DNA of 28,639 nucleotides from Flavobacteriales bacterium (GCA_016702645.1 JADJDP010000001.1:1-28639); one strand, 5' to 3'; positions 1 to 8,563 are shown, counted from the stretch's first letter. Numbers and translations: made by a program. Notes: generated by a model from the sequence alone, not told the origin.

Positions 1-1166
1 CAGTCTCTCACGCCCGACCAGCGGCCGCAGACGTTGACGCGGTCGGTCCCGGTCGGTTGGAAGAGTGGTTCGTGCGCGAGAAAGCAACGCGTGCAGAAAG
101 GCGATACCATCTGCGCCCGAGGCGAAGTGAAGCCCGAGCCACTTCCGTCCAAAACTGCTGGCGCACGCAAGCCGGAGATAAGCTGAAGGCTTACCTTGCG
201 TAGGAGCTACGAAGAGAAAGTGCACTCACTGGATGCACAGATCGAGTGCGTTGACCAGTGACGGGCATCAAGCTGGAACAGGCACCCAACAAGATCGTCC
301 AGAAGGCGCGGCTGCAGGTGCGGCGAGGCGACGGCATCCGCGTGATCGCCGCGACCACCGGAGTAGGTGGCCGACGACCAATATGCGCGGGGCGAACAAC
401 AGTTCAGAGGACGGACCAAATCGATTAAGGTGGAATTGGAAGGGCTCAGAACGAGGGGCCAGCGTGCCAACGCTACCTTGGTCGATGCACAGAACGGCCT
501 GCTCGATGCGCGCAACGAACTGCTGAACGCTAACTCGTACATCCCAACGGCATTCCGCAACGACTATCGTGACAAACTGAGCAAGACCGAGGTAGAAGTT
601 TCCAGCATGAGCGAGATGTACACCACCGAAGCCAAGTGAGCAAGATGCGGAGTGGACGCCGCCAACTACACGGTGCGCCCGGGCAACTACTACGGCGGGA
701 CAACGCAAGCCGAATCATATCACCAAAGCGATGGCTGACCGGTGAAGGCGGAAACCGTGAAAGAGGGAGGCATACGCGCCAGGCGTGATGCCCGCAGGCA
801 TGGACCTAGCCAAGTGGAGCTCTATGTACGCCACCTGGACAGTTGTCCCGGTAAAAGCAGAAGGCGCGCTTCATTCGACGGTTGGCCGAGCATCATTTTC
901 ATGGCTGGCCGAACAGCAGTTATGGCACGTTCAGGAAGGAATTGGCGCGATCGATAGCTTCATCAGCCCGAACGGCAAGTACCGCTCCGGCACCGGTGAA
1001 GGACGAGCCAAGCACGGCCGATACGCCTTGCGTAGGCGGTGGATGCATCGGCTACGCGTTGTTGAGCGACGTGCCCATCTGGTACGAGCTGGCGGCAGGT
1101 AGAACAGGGTTTCCGCCGGACCTGTACATGGACGACAAGCGGACGCCATACCGGGAGGTCGAATGA
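1..1166 (+). CDS. HlyD-family membrane fusion (periplasmic adaptor) protein, 5' partial, frameshifted
   Basis: Probable adaptor subunit of an ABC-type export system, linking an inner-membrane transporter to the TolC-like protein encoded next. The gene enters from the left edge and is spread over several frames. Near 50-115 a lipoyl-like segment is visible (GRLEEWFVRE, then QRVQKGDTI). From about 215 to 640 there is an Arg/Glu/Ala-rich coiled-coil hairpin (ELEGLRTRGQRANATLVDAQ). After that come a beta-barrel part with GETVKEG-like and MPAGMDLA segments, FDGWPSII, FISPNGKYR and a tail around GYALLSDVPIWYEL. The stop TGA (1164-1166) overlaps the next ATG, so the two genes are probably translationally coupled. 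At least five indels are needed to restore one frame. I read these as sequencing errors because the peptide pieces stay collinear with the family. The ABC transporter itself would lie to the left of the window. Confidence 0.75.
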
Positions 1167-2585
1167 GGATGCACCTCCTCGCGTTCCGGCACCGCTTATC
1201 AGGCTGGCCGCAACCGCACAAATTCCCCGCCGTGCTTTCGCGGGAAGCGTTCGTGCGCATGGTGCTGGAGAGCCACCCGATGGCGCGGCAGGCGGCCCCG
1301 CGCGAACGGAACTCGGCGAAGCCACGGTGCGCAGTGCGCGCGGCGGTTTCGATCCATATGGCGACGGCCAACTCACGACGAGAAGCAGTTCGATGAGAAG
1401 AACTACTTCCAGCTCTTCGATGCCGGGTTGAAAGTGCCGACATGGTACGGCGTGGAACTCTTTGGGCTACAAGAGAACAGCGGCGACCTGCTCGATCGCA
1501 AGCCAGCACCGGGCGATGGCCTGATCGAAAGTCGGCGGGACAGGTGGGCGTAGGGCAAAGGGGTTATCTCTTCATCGACCAGCGGCGCGCCACACTGCCG
1601 GAGAGTCGCAGGCCCTTGCGCGCCACACAAGCCGAGCAAGAGCAGATGCTGACGATCTGCTGCTGAAAGCCTTAGGCGACCACCGATTGGGTGGCGCATA
1701 CCTCGCGCGTTGAAGTGAGCAACAGCGCGCGTGGATCCGCGAACGCACGCTTGGACAACGTACGCGGCAGCTGGCGCGGCGGCGATCGATCCGACCATCG
1801 ACACACTGGAAGCGTACCTGCAATTCCAGGATCGCCAGATGCGCCAACAGCAGGCCAGCCTCCACTTCCGCAACGCCGGTCTGCGACTGAGCAACCACTT
1901 GTGGAACGCTGCGCAACAACCGCTGGAGCTTCAGGCGAGCGTTATCCCGGATCCTGCGGACCTCGCTTCACCCGCGACTTTCCAACTGCCCGATACCGCC
2001 ATCACGAACGCGGTCGCGAATCATCCGCTGCTCGCGCAAGCCGGTGCGCGCATCGATCAACTGGAGATCGACCGTCGCCTGCGCAACGAATACCTGAAGC
2101 CGGAACTCGACATCAAGTACCAATGGCTCGGCAATGGCGGTGCGTTGAACAATGAGCAGGGCACCACCCTCTTGGGCGATGGCTACCAGTTCGGCGTTGG
2201 CTTCCAGATGCCGCTCTTCCTGCGCCGTGAACGCGGTGAACTCACCATCGCCAAGCTGCGCCTTACCGACGCGAACCTCGGCCTGGACCGCGATCGCCTT
2301 CGCATCCGCAACCGCATCAACGAGCGTGTGAACGACATCGCCGTCTTCGGTGATCAAATGCGACTCGGTGCCGACATGGTCGTGAACAACGAGCGCCTGC
2401 TCGCTGGTGAGAACCAGCGCTTCGCCGCCGGTGAGAGCTCCCTCTTCCTGGTGAACGCCCGCGAAGTGCCGCTCATCGACGCGCGCATCCGACAGGTCGA
2501 TCTGGAAGCACGCTTGCGAAAGGCGTTCTTCAATCTGGACCATGAAGCCGGAACACTCTGGCGTGCTTGGCGTTCGATACGCTAA
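1163..2585 (+). CDS. TolC-family outer membrane efflux protein, frameshifted in its 5' half
   Basis: Outer membrane channel subunit of the export system whose adaptor precedes it. The start ATG overlaps the upstream stop in an ATGA. The first half (1163-1730) is broken over several frames but reads MHLLAF, then IPAVLSREAFVRMVLESHPMARQAA, which is the usual TolC N-terminus after a signal peptide. From 1731 the frame is open for 284 codons, with the long-helix pattern of the family (LEAYLQFQDRQMRQQQASL), a VANHPLLAQAGARIDQLEIDRR segment at the second repeat, and the strand-like GYQFGVGFQMPLFLRRERGE. Restored length is about 470 residues, normal for TolC proteins. The stop is followed after 12 bases by the next gene. 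The substrate cannot be told from the sequence. Confidence 0.82.
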
Positions 2586-2597
2586 CAGGATCCAACC

Positions 2598-4769
2598 ATG
2601 CGGAACCTCCTTCTCCTGCCCGCGTTCCTGTTCACGCTCAGCAGCCTCGCCCAGAACAATGTGGTCACGTACGCTGGCGGTGGCGGCGAGGAAGTCTTCA
2701 ACGATGTGGTGCAGATCAGCGACGGCCGTGTCCTGGTGATCGGTACAGCCGACGACCTTTCGTGGGTCGACAACAGCGTTCCACAGTTCACGCTCACAGC
2801 AACGGGCATTGCCAATGGCCTCGGCACGAACAAGGTGCCCTTCGTTCTTGTGCTGGACAGCACCGCGCAAACACTGCTGGCCGTGCATCACCTTCCGTCC
2901 AACGCGGCCGAGGACCTGCGCTTCATCAAGCTCACCAACGTGCCCGGCGAACCCACGGGCGACATCTACCTCAGCGGCACCACCGAGGACGCCACCAATG
3001 GCGGCTACTTCATCGGCAAACTCGACAACAACTTCGTGAACGGCGATCCCACCGGCTTCGCGTGGGTGATCAACGTGAAGTGCGCGGCGGGCGAATACCC
3101 GAAGATCTACCAGCCGTGGGATGTGGGCGGCGACGGCAAAGTGGTTTACGGCTACGGCGACAGTCATTCGTACAACTGGAGCGCGTTCTACCGCAACGAT
3201 GCCGATGGTGAGCCTGATGTTGTCCCGCACTGGCGTATCCACTGGCCGATCGGTGGTGGTGCTGAACACCGGGGCGAGGCAGCCACCTTCGCTGGTGGGA
3301 TCGGTGGCTTGGACTACAGTGGGATCGTGCTGAAGCGGGATGCCTCGCGCTGCGAGTTGCGATCGCCCACAGCCACCGAATACAATGCATGGCTGCCCGA
3401 TGGCAATGGTGGAACGAAAAAGGGCACCTGGCCCTTGGACATCCTGTACAGTGAGCCCTGTCTGCCCGGCGGTACCAGCAACACCACGGATGGACCCGGG
3501 TACACCGGTTACAGCGGCAGTGCCACGTTCACGCACGGTCCGCAATCGGTTTGCATCGATCGGCGCACGAACGCGATGTACATCGGCTTCAACACCAAGA
3601 GCGTACTGCCCGGTGGTGAGCCGGATTTCGAGCCTGCTGTGATGGCGATGGATGCGGATGGCGCACTGCTGTGGTGGAGCCGCCTCTACCATGAAGTAAC
3701 ACCCGGCGGCGACACAGTGAACTCCTCGCCAGACCAGTACATCGATGCATTGGCGATCGACTATTCGCAACCGCCTGCATCCGGAATGCTCGTAGTGAAC
3801 GCGCGCTGCCACGGCAACAACGTGGAGAACCTGTGGGAAGGGAGTTCGATCGCGGCGAATCCCGGCGCAAGCGGTTTCCAGAACCAGTTCACCGGTACCA
3901 ACGGCAACATCCACATCAGCTGGCTCGGCAAGCTCACGCTCGAAGACGGCACGTTGATGCACAGCACTTACGTCGCCGAATACGCCGAAGGCACCGGCTC
4001 GTTCGGCGCACCGCTGGCCGATCCCAACCTCGATGGCTGGCCCAACCCGAACGGCGGATGGCCCAACGTGAACACCACCTACCTCGGCAAGAACAACCTG
4101 AAGGTGACGGCGGACGGTAGCGTGCTTGCGTTGGGCAAGGGCCGACGCACCATCACCACGGCCAACGCGTACCAGAAGATGGTGAAGCCCGCGAACGGCG
4201 GCCTCAGCACGTGGAACGATTTCGTGCGTGTGTACACTCCTGACCTGTCTAACCTGAAGTACAGCTCGCTGCTCGTGGGCCAGTGGGATACGCTCACCCA
4301 AGCCGGTGGCGACAACGTGAAACTGATCGGATCCTTCAAGACGAAAAGCGGCGTGATTGTGGTGGGCCGACACACCGCCACTGGCGCCGAAATGCCCGTG
4401 AGCGCAGTGCCCGCGTGGGGCACCTCACCTTCAACAACGGCCGCGCCGTGTTCGCCTACCTGCGCGCTACGAACCTCTTCGAGCCCGAACGATGATCCCG
4501 TGGATGTGAGCACCGCGATCCACACACCGGTCCGCACCGCTCCGTTCACCATCGCGCCCAACCCCGCGCGCAACGAGGTGTGGGTGAACCTGCCCGATGG
4601 TGCGACCGGGACACTTCTCTTGCGCGACGCGACCGGTCGCTTGTTGATGAAGCGGACCGTGAACGGGCGCTCCCGCCTCGACCTGTCAGCGTATGGGCCA
4701 GGCACGTTTGTGGTTACTTGGCTGGGGGCGGATGGGGCGCTGAGATCGTCGCCGCTGTTGGTCCAGTAA
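2598..4769 (+). CDS. T9SS type A sorting-domain protein, large secreted protein of unknown function
   Basis: A 723-residue protein that is likely exported by Sec and then by the type IX system to the cell surface. Residues 1-19 (MRNLLLLPAFLFTLSSLAQ) form a typical signal peptide. The C-terminal 75 residues match the type A sorting domain: FTIAPNPARNEVWVNL, then LLLRDATGRLLMKR, then LDLSAYGPGTFVVTW. The middle is rich in Gly, Asn and Asp with phrases such as DGRVLVIGTADD and GDIYLSGTTED, suggesting a beta-propeller-like body, but I recognise no named domain. Around 4425-4490 the frame is locally wrong. The neighbouring frame reads LTFNNGRAVFAYLRATNLFEP, so two compensating indels have scrambled about 22 residues. 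It starts 12 bases after the TolC stop and may be cotranscribed with it. Confidence 0.85.
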   Translation: MRNLLLLPAFLFTLSSLAQNNVVTYAGGGGEEVFNDVVQISDGRVLVIGTADDLSWVDNSVPQFTLTATGIANGLGTNKVPFVLVLDSTAQTLLAVHHLPSNAAEDLRFIKLTNVPGEPTGDIYLSGTTEDATNGGYFIGKLDNNFVNGDPTGFAWVINVKCAAGEYPKIYQPWDVGGDGKVVYGYGDSHSYNWSAFYRNDADGEPDVVPHWRIHWPIGGGAEHRGEAATFAGGIGGLDYSGIVLKRDASRCELRSPTATEYNAWLPDGNGGTKKGTWPLDILYSEPCLPGGTSNTTDGPGYTGYSGSATFTHGPQSVCIDRRTNAMYIGFNTKSVLPGGEPDFEPAVMAMDADGALLWWSRLYHEVTPGGDTVNSSPDQYIDALAIDYSQPPASGMLVVNARCHGNNVENLWEGSSIAANPGASGFQNQFTGTNGNIHISWLGKLTLEDGTLMHSTYVAEYAEGTGSFGAPLADPNLDGWPNPNGGWPNVNTTYLGKNNLKVTADGSVLALGKGRRTITTANAYQKMVKPANGGLSTWNDFVRVYTPDLSNLKYSSLLVGQWDTLTQAGGDNVKLIGSFKTKSGVIVVGRHTATGAEMPVSAVPAWGTSPSTTAAPCSPTCALRTSSSPNDDPVDVSTAIHTPVRTAPFTIAPNPARNEVWVNLPDGATGTLLLRDATGRLLMKRTVNGRSRLDLSAYGPGTFVVTWLGADGALRSSPLLVQ

Positions 4770-4775
4770 GAAGGA

Positions 4776-4795
4776 ACGCGAGCGACGTTTCGCGT
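4776..4795 (+). terminator. Short hairpin after the T9SS gene, possible terminator
   Basis: ACGCGA (4776-4781) pairs with TCGCGT (4790-4795) around an 8-base loop, starting 7 bases after the stop codon. There is no T-run after it, so it is a weak candidate. Confidence 0.3.
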
Positions 4796-4896
4796 GAGCG
4801 ATTGCAGCGGAAACGGCGCCCCGGTTACCGCCTTGAGCCGAGGGCACCGGCCCCCGCCTTACCTAAAGCGCGTACGCGTCCCCCTCCTTTCCCACA

Positions 4897-5033
4897 GCAA
4901 CCATGGCAAGAAGTCGACGTCGCCGATCGACGGGCAAGGCCTACCCGATCAACAAGTACGGAACTATGCGGGCCATGCGCCAGCATATTCGCCCGAACCC
5001 TGATCGACTTTGCGATGCACCAAACCTGGAGCC
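4897..5033 (+). pseudogene. fdhA 5'-end fragment A (about codons 28-74)
   Basis: A diverged partial copy of the start of the formate dehydrogenase gene at 8599. It begins near GAAGTCGACGTCGCC and, after a small deletion, reads IDGKAYPINKYGTMRAMRQ, then RPNP, then LCDAPNLEP, against IDGVAYPINKNETMLAFMRR, then GPNP, then LCDAPNLEP in the intact gene. Similarity stops abruptly after the LEP codons. It lacks a start of its own, carries indels and lacks three of the four 2Fe-2S cysteines, so it cannot work as a domain. The rest of 4770-5047 holds no gene that I can recognise. Its K in GKAYP agrees with fragment B and not with the intact gene. Confidence 0.8.
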
Positions 5034-5047
5034 GCGAGAGAGGCGCA

Positions 5048-5632
5048 CTAAGCCAGGTCAGCCGGCACAGGCCAGCGCTTGTGCGCACCCGTGAGCCGCG
5101 CGATGCCAGCACCAATGCCGAAGAGCGCATCCTGCAGCCAATACGGCATTCCGGCAAGCCGGTATTCCCTGCGCAGCTTCCACATCAGGTACATGGCCGG
5201 CAGCACAGGCATCTTGTTCCAATCCCCACCGTTCTCCATTGCCCCCTCGCCCAGCGATTGCAGCATCCATTCCATGTGCAACGCAGGTTCATACCAGAAC
5301 TCCGCCTCCACGCGCTCGGTGTGGCTCGCGTTGCGGAAGTTGTGCTCTTCGCCGGAGCGGATAACCGCGCTCTCGCCGGGCCCCAGGGTCACCTCGTTCT
5401 TCCCGATCTGGACAATGAGCTTTCCGCTCAACACCTTGAAGCCTTCGTCCTGACCAATGTGGATGTGCGAGCCGGGTCCTTTGTTGCCGGGGCCGAGGCT
5501 CAGGGTGGCCTCGCTGCGCCGGCCGTTGGTCCGTTCGCGTGCATCGTTGAACTGGATGCGCTCGCCGATGGCGTGGAGGTCGATGGTCGTTTCATCTTGG
5601 GCCGGTTTCCGCAAAGTGATGGTCCGCGTTAT
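5048..5632 (-). CDS. Cupin domain-containing protein
   Basis: A single-domain cupin of about 190 residues. The metal-binding cupin motif 1 is visible as PGSHIHIGQDEGFKVLSG (two His and a Glu), followed by a second half with LGPGESAVIRSGEEHNFRN (His in motif 2). The C-terminal third (LPAMYLMWKLRREYRLAGMP) resembles the hydrophobic tail of small cupins that begin with a (V/T)RTITLRKP-like sequence. The start is uncertain. The open frame runs on to 5812, but homologous-looking sequence begins at TRTITLRKP, where only an ATA (5630-5632) or a TTG (5612-5614) is available. Upstream codons overlap fragment B of fdhA and are probably not translated. The substrate is unknown. The gene lies between fdhA fragments A and B and runs against them. 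Confidence 0.8.
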   Translation of the reverse strand: MTRTITLRKPAQDETTIDLHAIGERIQFNDARERTNGRRSEATLSLGPGNKGPGSHIHIGQDEGFKVLSGKLIVQIGKNEVTLGPGESAVIRSGEEHNFRNASHTERVEAEFWYEPALHMEWMLQSLGEGAMENGGDWNKMPVLPAMYLMWKLRREYRLAGMPYWLQDALFGIGAGIARLTGAHKRWPVPADLA

Positions 5633-5710
5633 GCCGCAAAGACCCGCCCCGGAAGACAGAGCCGCACCCGGCGCTGCAGAGTTTTGGTGGGCAGGGTGGA
5701 CCCGGGCACG

Positions 5711-5992
5711 CCGCCTATCTTCGTCCTTCACGCCTTTCCGCATGAACACGCCCCAAGCCAAGACCGGCTCTTCCGCTCCTCCAGCGGCCCGCACCCAAAG
5801 CGCGCCCACCACTCAACGCGGTAGCCACCGAGGTCGACGTCGCCTACATCGACGGCAAGGCGTACCCGATCAACAAGAACGAAACGATGCTGGCCTTCAT
5901 GCGCCGGCACATCGGGCCGAACCCTGTTCCCACGCTCTGCGATGCACCGAACCTGGAGCCCTTCGGTAGCTGCCGCGTGTTCCGTGGAAGTG
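5711..5992 (+). pseudogene. fdhA 5'-end fragment B (promoter region plus codons 1 to about 85)
   Basis: A partial copy that includes the upstream CGCCTATCTTCGT element, the ATG at 5742 and the N-terminal codons of fdhA, up to the region coding for FGSCRVCSVE. A one-base deletion near 5815 and loss of two bases in the Cys-Arg-Val-Cys codons break the frame. After GTGGAAGT it changes to unrelated sequence. From GTAGCCACC onward I count one amino-acid change (GKA for GVA) and about eleven silent changes against the intact gene. This pattern says the source was a functional fdhA under selection, not a freshly decaying duplicate. Confidence 0.88.
5716..5723 (+). promoter_or_regulatory. -7-like element in front of fdhA fragment B
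   Basis: TATCTTCG fits the Bacteroidota -7 box TAnnTTTG with one mismatch and is shared with the intact fdhA upstream region at 8564. A clear -33 box is not seen at the usual spacing. Confidence 0.4.
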
Positions 5993-6006
5993 GTGGTTGG
6001 ATAGGG

Positions 6007-6031
6007 GAAGACGGTTGACCAGCCGGTCTTC
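6007..6031 (-). terminator. Inverted repeat after marR, possible terminator
   Basis: On the minus strand GAAGAC pairs with GTCTTC, extended inward by two G-C pairs after a bulge. It lies 37 bases past the marR stop and just beyond the right end of fdhA fragment B. No T-run follows. Confidence 0.35.
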
Positions 6032-6067
6032 TCGTTCCGTGGCACCTTGCGCGCTAATGCCGAGCTG

Positions 6068-6649
6068 CTACGCCGCCTCGTACTCCGCACAATCCGTGCG
6101 CAGCTCGCGGACTTTCAGTGTCTTCTTCAGCAGCAGGCAGCGGTGGTGTTCCTTGCGGTCTCCATCGTAGTGCGCACAGGTCCAGCACATGCGTTGCACC
6201 TGCAACTTGCGCGAGCCGACCAGTTGATGCAACACTTGCATGAGCGCGAGCAGCAAGGCCTCTTTGCACGATGGAGCGAGCGCCGCGACGGCATCATCAA
6301 GGGGTGAACCAGCGGTCATGCCCCGCAAGGCCTTGGCTGAAAGTCGCAGCGTATGGCCGCGCTGATCGGCGGGATCAGCGCGGCGCAATAGCAAGCCTTG
6401 CTCCACCAGCAGCCGAACGCTCACGCTGATGGTGGGGCGGCTGATCTGCAGTTCATCGGACAATCGCGCCACGCCAACCTGGGTATCCGGATGGTCTGCA
6501 ATGAAGCCCATGATCCGCAGTTGCAACGGGCTGATATCCGCCTCTCCCGCCTCCCGCAGTCGCAATGCCCGCGACACCTCGCCAATGCGCTCAAGCACCG
6601 TGGCCAGGTGGTGGTCAAGCGCGGTGTTCGGGTTAGCAGCGGTGCCCAT
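6068..6649 (-). CDS. MarR-family winged-helix regulator with a C-terminal cysteine motif
   Basis: A 193-residue DNA-binding regulator. Residues about 40-110 form the winged helix: LQLRIMGFIADHP, the recognition-helix stretch VARLSDELQISRPTISVSVR, and the wing RRADPADQRGHTLRLSAKA. The last 40 residues hold CWTC (155, 158), HHRC (171) and DC (187), a four-cysteine arrangement seen in some MarR relatives that could bind zinc or an iron-sulfur cluster or act as a redox switch. That role is inferred. It lies 72 bases downstream of a thioredoxin-like gene on the same strand. A 33-bp inverted repeat upstream of that gene is the likely operator, which would make the pair autoregulated. Confidence 0.88.
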   Translation of the reverse strand: MGTAANPNTALDHHLATVLERIGEVSRALRLREAGEADISPLQLRIMGFIADHPDTQVGVARLSDELQISRPTISVSVRLLVEQGLLLRRADPADQRGHTLRLSAKALRGMTAGSPLDDAVAALAPSCKEALLLALMQVLHQLVGSRKLQVQRMCWTCAHYDGDRKEHHRCLLLKKTLKVRELRTDCAEYEAA

Positions 6650-6721
6650 GGTCGATCAAAGTTCGTGGAAATGCGAAGACCCGGATGTTCTGTTCCGGGT
6701 CTTCTCGAAGTAGTGGACCGA

Positions 6722-6958
6722 TCAGCCTTTCACATCGGCCATGCTCGCGCCGAAGTTGATGTGCAGCACGTCGTTTCCCAGCTTCAACGCGGGTACGCTC
6801 TTAACGCCTGCGGCTTCAGCCTCGGCGATACGGCCGCGTTGCTCGCCCAGGTGCACGATCTCCACGTCATACTTGCTGCGGTCAACGATCTCAGTGATGC
6901 GGCTCTCGGCGTTCAGGCAAACGGGACAGCCGGCGTGGTAAAATGTTGCTTTGTTCAT
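6722..6958 (-). CDS. Small thioredoxin/glutaredoxin-like protein with a CPVC motif
   Basis: A 78-residue protein with the redox motif C11-P-V-C14 near the N-terminus (TFYHAGCPVCLNAE) and a compact thioredoxin fold pattern. A beta strand YDVEIVHLGE follows, then the cis-proline segment GVKSVPALKLG and a final strand VLHINFGA. It is a full-length mini-thioredoxin and not a truncation. There is no signal peptide, so it should be cytosolic. It is the first gene of a likely two-gene transcript with the MarR-type regulator, and it is divergent from the DUF2024 gene, with an inverted repeat between them. It probably reduces or senses a specific partner, which is not evident from the sequence. Confidence 0.85.
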   Translation of the reverse strand: MNKATFYHAGCPVCLNAESRITEIVDRSKYDVEIVHLGEQRGRIAEAEAAGVKSVPALKLGNDVLHINFGASMADVKG

Positions 6959-6983
6959 GTTTGGATGGCGTTAGGTTGCCGGT

Positions 6984-7016
6984 GCGAATATAGTTAGGTA
7001 TACGAACTATATTCGC
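6984..7016. promoter_or_regulatory. 33-bp inverted repeat, probable MarR operator
   Basis: Perfect 12-base arms GCGAATATAGTT (6984-6995) and AACTATATTCGC (7005-7016) flank a 9-base centre that contains GTATAC. The site lies in the 81-bp gap between the divergent thioredoxin-like and DUF2024 genes and is much richer in A+T than its surroundings. The TAGTT...AACTA layout is typical of MarR-family operators. The assignment to the nearby MarR protein is inference. Confidence 0.75.
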
Positions 7017-7039
7017 GCCATCGCCGATCACACATCCGC

Positions 7040-7393
7040 ATGGCACGAATACACTTCATCGCTCTCCTTGCCATCCTCCCGATGACCGTGGCGGCGCAAC
7101 GCAACACACAGATACCAACCACCAACAAGATGGAAGTAGCCGTTTGGGATACCTACGTGAAGAAGAAGGACGGTACGGTGATGCACTTCGACATCCTGGC
7201 GCCCAGCAGCCTGCGCGATACCACGGTGATCCACGCCTTCGGCCGTGAATACCTGCGCACCAAGGGCCAGGAAGGGCAATCACTCACCGCCAAGGAGTGC
7301 CGCTTCTGCCATGTGGAAGCTCTGCGGCCCCAGTGGGAGGAGCTTATCCAGAAGCAGGGCTACTTCATCATCGAGATGGAGGGCTGCGAGTGA
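7040..7393 (+). CDS. DUF2024 family protein with an N-terminal signal-like extension
   Basis: The DUF2024 core begins at the internal Met at 7130 (MEVAVWDTYVKKKDGTVMHFDIL) and runs to the family's characteristic ending TAKECRFCHVE, then QKQGYFIIEMEGCE, about 87 residues in all. The function of the family is unknown. The frame starts 30 codons earlier at 7040 with MARIHFIALLAILPMTVAAQ, which looks like a cleavable signal peptide. Members of this family normally start at the MxVAVWDTYV methionine, so either this version is exported or the leader is untranslated. The gene is divergent from the thioredoxin-like/marR pair across a 33-bp inverted repeat, so all three may be under the same regulator. 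Confidence 0.85.
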   Translation: MARIHFIALLAILPMTVAAQRNTQIPTTNKMEVAVWDTYVKKKDGTVMHFDILAPSSLRDTTVIHAFGREYLRTKGQEGQSLTAKECRFCHVEALRPQWEELIQKQGYFIIEMEGCE

Positions 7394-7456
7394 GCGGCGG
7401 GGAGCTGGGCAAGGCTTGGGCGTGCTGTGCTTATTGCAGTGCACGCACGGCGACAT

Positions 7457-7597
7457 AGCCGCAGCCCAAGTCGGACCGAACTCGTTCCGACACTTTGTGA
7501 TGCACTGAACCTGGAGCCCTTCGGTAGCTGCAGCGTGTGTTCCGTGGAAGTCGCTCTTCCAGAAGATGGGTCCTGTGAAAGTGGTGGTCGTTGTGCC
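7457..7597 (+). pseudogene. fdhA 5'-end fragment C (about codons 54-99)
   Basis: A third partial copy. It reads, with one frame change, PTLCDALNLEPFGSCSVCSV, then EVALPEDG, against PTLCDAPNLEPFGSCRVCSV, then EVALQEDG in the intact gene. Similarity runs to about the codon for the last 2Fe-2S cysteine (99) and then fades. The GAT of the LCDA codons is shared with fragments A and B but not with the intact gene, and the GGT of FGSC is shared with B. The fragment has no start of its own and lies between the DUF2024 and patatin genes. Confidence 0.82.
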
Positions 7598-7630
7598 GAA
7601 CCACCGCTCCACGGTATTTTCGTTCCATCG

Positions 7631-8515
7631 ATGCGAGAGCCAACGTCCAACACGTTTCTGATCATCCAAGGCGGTGGCTTCCGCACGGCGTTCACGGCCG
7701 GGGTGTTGGATGCGTTCATTGCCACGCGGCACCATCCGTTCTCCGGTTATCTGGGCGTGTCGGGCGGGGCGATCGCCTTGTCCTACTTCTTGAGCGAGCA
7801 ATTCGGGCATTGCTATAAGGCGATGCAGGTGATGGCTACCGATCCGGATTTCGTGAAGATGAGCCGCGTGATGTCCGAAAGCGGATACATGGACATCGAT
7901 CGCTTGCAGCGTGTCGCCTCGGAAGTGGTGCCCTTCGATGTGGCAAAGGCCATGCACACAGTGGGTGGAAGGCAACTGGAGTTCGTACTGACGGACCGAT
8001 CCACCGGGGAAGCGGAGTACCTCCGGCCTTCGCAACGCAATTGGGTGGATGTGGTGATCGGCTCGAGCACCTTACCCGGCGCAACGAAGGGACGGCACAT
8101 CATCGCGAGCCAGGAATACTTCGATGGCGGCTGGAGCGACCCCCTCCCCGTGAAGCGGGCCATGGACATGGGCGCAAAGCGGATCATCGTGCTGCGGACC
8201 TCTCCGGCCACTGTTCGGCTTACGCAAAGCTGGCCGGACTATTTCGGCAGCATCTATTTCAGGAAGCATCCCGCGTTGAGCCGGTGTTTCACCCATAGCC
8301 ATGCGGTGTACAACGCCACGCTCGACCTGATGGAACATCCTCCCTCCGGAGTCCACATCCACCAGATCGCTCCGGCAATGGCGCTACGTAGCGGCACGTA
8401 CAGTTACTCCACCGCGAGCCTGGAGCACGATTACCGCTACGGCTTGGACCTGGGGCTGCAGTACGTGTTTGACCAACAGCGCATTGGCGATGTGATCGCT
8501 GAGTTGCACTGTTGA
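7631..8515 (+). CDS. Patatin-like phospholipase
   Basis: A 294-residue acyl hydrolase of the patatin family with the full Ser-Asp dyad. The glycine-rich oxyanion loop is IIQGGGFRTAFTAGVLDAF (residues 11-29), the nucleophile elbow G42-V-S44-G-G46 follows, and the catalytic Asp lies in D165-G-G. The domain resembles bacterial single-domain patatins (YjjU/RssA-like). I chose the ATG at 7631 because the family pattern begins right after it; the open frame extends upstream to 7427 but there it runs through fdhA fragment C. No signal peptide or membrane segment is seen. The natural substrate is unknown, probably a phospholipid or other acyl ester. The gene sits between fdhA fragment C and the intact fdhA, on the same strand. 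Confidence 0.9.
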   Translation: MREPTSNTFLIIQGGGFRTAFTAGVLDAFIATRHHPFSGYLGVSGGAIALSYFLSEQFGHCYKAMQVMATDPDFVKMSRVMSESGYMDIDRLQRVASEVVPFDVAKAMHTVGGRQLEFVLTDRSTGEAEYLRPSQRNWVDVVIGSSTLPGATKGRHIIASQEYFDGGWSDPLPVKRAMDMGAKRIIVLRTSPATVRLTQSWPDYFGSIYFRKHPALSRCFTHSHAVYNATLDLMEHPPSGVHIHQIAPAMALRSGTYSYSTASLEHDYRYGLDLGLQYVFDQQRIGDVIAELHC

Positions 8516-8563
8516 TCGGGATCGACACCCTTGCCTTACGAAGGGGAACGCCCAAGCCCCCGC

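Noticed and set aside
1968..4373. An 801-codon open frame on the minus strand opposite the TolC and T9SS genes
   Set aside because: It is antisense to two recognisable proteins, its residues are dominated by Val, Ala, Arg and His as expected from the complement of high-GC codons, and it shows no family motif.
7430..7456. Similarity of GCTTATTGCAGTGC to the fdhA CTYCGVGC codons
   Set aside because: Too short, and it lies in front of a fragment from a different part of the gene, so it may be chance.
7427..7630. The upstream extension of the patatin frame
   Set aside because: It crosses fdhA fragment C out of frame, and the patatin pattern starts only at 7631.
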